Below are positions 60,582-64,000 of a stretch of 64,000 nt of DNA, piece after piece; position 1 is the stretch's first letter; each line of letters starts with the position of its first letter. The notes below the pieces were generated by a model. It had not been told where the DNA came from. It saw only the letters and a program-made list of their open reading frames with translations, and searched no databases. The stretch lies in contig JAURVB010012877.1 in assembly GCA_033002965.1 (NCBI GenBank), positions 1-64,000 on the forward strand, in the 5' to 3' direction. Made by a program: the position numbers and the translations under genes. The DNA is from Piper betle (Eukaryota > Streptophyta > Magnoliopsida > Piperales > Piperaceae).

Positions 60582-61049
60582 TGTAAAACCCCGGCTTTGG
60601 GTTAAGGTTTTACTCACTTGTTGCCTTGCTTAGTTTGGGCAAGTCTTGATTCTTTTCGAGTCGGTTCAGCTTTCAAACAATAAGTATAGGGCCTAGATGG
60701 CCATATGAGTAAGTTATGAAGGCTTGGGTATGCCCAATATATAGATAATAGCTTCTATTATGCTTCAGCAGACTATGAGTTATTAGTGTATACACAAGGT
60801 ATACGAGTTCTTACTTGTGTTAGTCCAGGGCTTTAAGGCTAGACCTAGGTCATTGCAGTGCTTATTACTATGTTTGGGCTTTTTCAGGGTATCCCATTTG
60901 CATGCATCTTAGGGATTCTCAGAATTTCCACCTAGTTAAGTTTAGGGTTTCAAGGCCTATTTAGCTTCCTCACCTTGATTTCCGTTTGTAGAGACAATTA
61001 GGCTTCGAGTCAATTTCAACTTTTGTCGGTGTCGATCTCAACTTTTCAA

Positions 61050-61085
<36 letters not shown>

Positions 61086-64000
61086 CATATACCCTAGGTG
61101 GATGCAACTAGGCCCACGAGTTATCGGATAATCTGATCATGCCACATGGCAAGATCTACGTCATCCACATCAACCTAAGCTCCCCCTCCCATTTTCCTGG
61201 AATTTTCTCCCACGAGTTTTGAAGATTTCTACCCGAGTCAGCGTCGCCACTTTGGCTTGCCACCGGTGAGACTTCGTCCACTGGACTGCCACTATCGTGA
61301 CTACTTCGCAACCCGCTAGAGACCCATACACACCACCGGCACTGGCACTGCCGTATTGGCTGCCAATGAGGCCATTTTGTTTGCCAAATTTCTGCCACCA
61401 CTGCTGCTTTCGAGGCTTTCCAATGTCGGTGACCTCCGTCCGGTGAAGCCGACCAGACAAAGTGACTCTCCTCTCCACAGTCGAGCTGTTTGACACCACC
61501 CCGACCCTCGTCATGGCCGCATTCGCCACCAACAACTCCACCTTTTCTGACAGCGTTGCCATCACTTCTCGACCATTTTCTGGCACCGGCGAGCCACCTC
61601 CAGCTGAGGCAACCACCTTGACACCTTCCCCACTCAACAGCCGATCAATCCGTCCCATCCTCACCGACCATAGCCACTGGAATCATCTCCTCCAATTCCA
61701 CCTACCCGACATGGTTCCTCCACTTTTCGGTCATTTTTCAGCCAGCCACTGGCTAGTCTCCATTATCTGTCACCCTAGACACCATCACCATCACCTCCCC
61801 GACATTTTTTGACTAGTGGCAGCCCTGGTCGTGTCAGGCAATGTTGGGCCCGTTTACCCAACTAACCGTGTTTGTGTCCACCCAGTTCTCTTCCTGTCCG
61901 CCTACCCACACCAGTGTCGGTTGAGTCCAGCCCAACCTAGTAGCTTAACCCGAATCAAGTTGACTCAGACAAGTTGACTCAGTTGCCTTTTCCAACCTAT
62001 TTCGTCCATTTTTCGACCATTTTCAGTAATTCAAAACTCCATACATTAGTTTAAATGCATATTTAAGTTATCTGGAATATTTTGATGTTACCAATGCCTT
62101 TCTTTATTTATTATTTATTATTTATTATTTATTTATATATTAATTTATCCATTATTATTTGTTTCTTGTTATTTATATATTTGTCCATCATGATGCTTGC
62201 TTGTAAGATTATTTTTATAATTGATGATGTATTTACTTAATAATATTATTTCATTCATGTTTATTTATATTATATTCACTTGTTATTATTTATTTATTTA
62301 TTGAATTTATTTATTTATTTATTGCATGCGCTCATGTTATTATTTATTCATGTGTAGTTATATATTCGTATATTTGATATTAATATTAGTATTATTCATG
62401 ATTAATCATTATTAATTATTTAGTTACTTAATTATTTATCCATTTGACTAATTAATTAATTAATTATGTAATCATTTATTTATTTATTTATTTATTTGCT
62501 CGTGTATGTGTTGATAATTACTTGTGTTTAGTCGCATATTTATAGTGTTATTCATATTATTATTATTATTATTTTTCATGATTAATATATTATTTATGTT
62601 TATGCATTTATTATTAATCTGTTGATTCGTGAGTTTATTTATTTAATTATTTATGAACTAATTATTTATTTAATTATTATTCATTCTTTATTTACCTATT
62701 TCTTTTCACGTGTGTTTAGTTGTTATTTATTATTGTTTTGATGTTTACTTGTTTTTATATTGTTTTATTTATTGTTCTTTTACTTATTTTCATTGTTTTC
62801 ATTTCTTTTTCTTACGTGTCGAGTGTTTATTTCTTGATTTATTTTGCATTGCCTATTGTTTGAGATGTTATTGTTAACATGAGCACACACCACGACCATA
62901 CATCATATAAAGTTGCCAGTCTTCTGTTAAGTAGTGGGTTCTGATATAGGCTCTGAAATCTGAGCTCGTTGTAGATAGGCTGTCACGCTTAGAGCTTGGA
63001 CCTTAGGTCCGTTAGAATTCTTCTTACTTTATCTCTCTACTCTATTGCGGTTTAATTTCCAAATCGTAGGACTTGTTAAGTGGCCTCTTATCAAACCCCA
63101 CTTAATATGGACCATCTAGACGTACTTTACCTCCGTAATTAATAACCCTCAAGAATGAGATCCCTCATGTTGTTTTCGAAGTTAGCTCCACCTCATGTTG
63201 CCTTCGGGCCTACTTATATAATTTCCTTCCCAACCCTATATATAGTTTTCATCAATTTTAATGAACTAAGAGTTGGTGGACTTGACCTTGCGTATACCGT
63301 GAGAGGGCGCATACATAGGTTGCCATAGGCTCTGGATTAGTGAGAGGGTTGTTCTATTCCTGAGGGATCTTGATATTTCTACGTCTTGAGCTTCCTCATA
63401 CCCAAAAAGGCATGGAGTGGACGTGTATTGTTGTGCACAACGCATGTCTAGATTTGTGGTATCCAAGAGTACTGAAGGTGATTGCCTGATAGTACTCGTC
63501 CTTTATGCTCTGGGCTAGAAGTTATATGGAAGTTTGGAGAGGACTTAGCATATGTGTTTTTCCCTGAGAGTGTGACCAGTTATTGCTGAGAGAGGCATTT
63601 GCCGAGAGTGGCACAACACCAGTTCAGTTTGGGATGCTATCTAGTCTACAAGTTGATGGCTCCTTAGTGGATGCCTTTTAAGTGTTTCCATGGAGTTATA
63701 TATTGATTTTACTTCTTTGTGGAAGTCAGTTTCCACTTGCCAATTTGTATTAGCTATTTTTCGGGCCTGTGACACTCATTGCTGGCAGTTTTCCTATTAT
63801 AGATGTAGGTCTTATGTTTCTGTGTGTTCGGTTGGCTTTGGTGGAAGGGTAGATTATTTTTGTACACACTAGTGCTTAGCATGCCGTTGTTTTCCTTTCG
63901 TGCTTTTATCTATGTTTTACGTTTGCTTTTATGTATTTATTTGATGTGTTGTGATGCATGCCTTCACCCGCTTATGTATCAGCAAATCAAACATGGTATC
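60582..64000 (+). mobile_element. Family D LTR (D4), running off the window
   Basis: Starts TGTAAAACCCCGGCTTTGGG and follows D1/D2 in order: (TA)n at 61052-61083 and the ATACCCTAGGTGG motif, a GC-rich block (61190-61830), the TTTA-rich tract (62090-62770), then the 'gagcacacaccacga' segment at 62881. The GTTACA end is not reached by 64000. No coding sequence is seen. Confidence 0.7.
61052..61083. repeat. (TA)n microsatellite in D4
   Basis: About 16 TA units at the same position as in D1 (38746-38781). Confidence 0.9.

Noticed and set aside
61156..61812. 164- and 116-residue open frames
   Set aside because: Same GC-rich region of a D LTR; no domain and no conservation between copies.

Overview
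The window looks like gene-poor, repeat-dense nuclear DNA of a flowering plant. No species can be named from sequence alone. The evidence is Tekay/Del-type Ty3-gypsy chromoviruses primed by initiator-Met tRNA, Ty1-copia remnants, a FAR1/MULE-type transposase relic, hAT- and CACTA-like fragments, AT-rich spacers, and a few exon-like pieces with GT-AG introns. I see no bacterial operon, CRISPR array, rRNA or tRNA gene. Almost everything is LTR retrotransposon, nested several levels deep and mostly reduced to solo LTRs. For reference I name the LTR families A to F.

Layout. 1-1875: the end of an A LTR abutting a B LTR fragment. 2111-3564: a solo LTR (family F) with a perfect 5-bp target duplication (TSD). 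4137-6094: a tandem array with a 500-bp period. 6.3-10.2 kb: AT-rich DNA with a decayed copia RNase H end. 10.2-31.3 kb: a decayed minus-strand B gypsy element (3' LTR, integrase, RT, protease, gag, 5' LTR). Into its integrase a nearly complete A element has inserted (13650-22297, TSD ATTCC). A 10,032-bp segment carrying this insertion was then tandemly duplicated, and the second copy of A collapsed to a solo LTR (23685-25606).

31.3-37.3 kb: a C-family element with LTRs and a primer site but almost no internal DNA, split by a D LTR. 37.3-47.1 kb: the 3' end of a plus-strand gypsy element whose very long D LTR holds a B solo LTR, a second D LTR and a 714-bp hAT-like insertion. 47.1-54.7 kb: two copies of a 'B-LTR end + E' segment, a FAR1-like pseudogene and another B solo LTR. 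54.8-56.8 kb: copia remnants and a 551-bp palindromic element whose two arms look like inverted LTR ends, flanked by TAAAG. 57.1-59.2 kb: minus-strand exons of an unidentified Ser-rich protein, the best candidate for non-transposon coding DNA. 59.8-64.0 kb: two D LTR copies, the second running off the window.

No cooperating gene system is present. The genes seen are gag-pol parts of separate retroelements, all broken by stops or frameshifts. The most informative content is structural: the duplication with a chimeric solo LTR, the palindromic LTR element, minisatellites inside three LTR families, and the 500-bp array. Element boundaries rest on TG...CA ends plus direct repeats read by eye. Lineage names rest on motif recognition, not on database searches.
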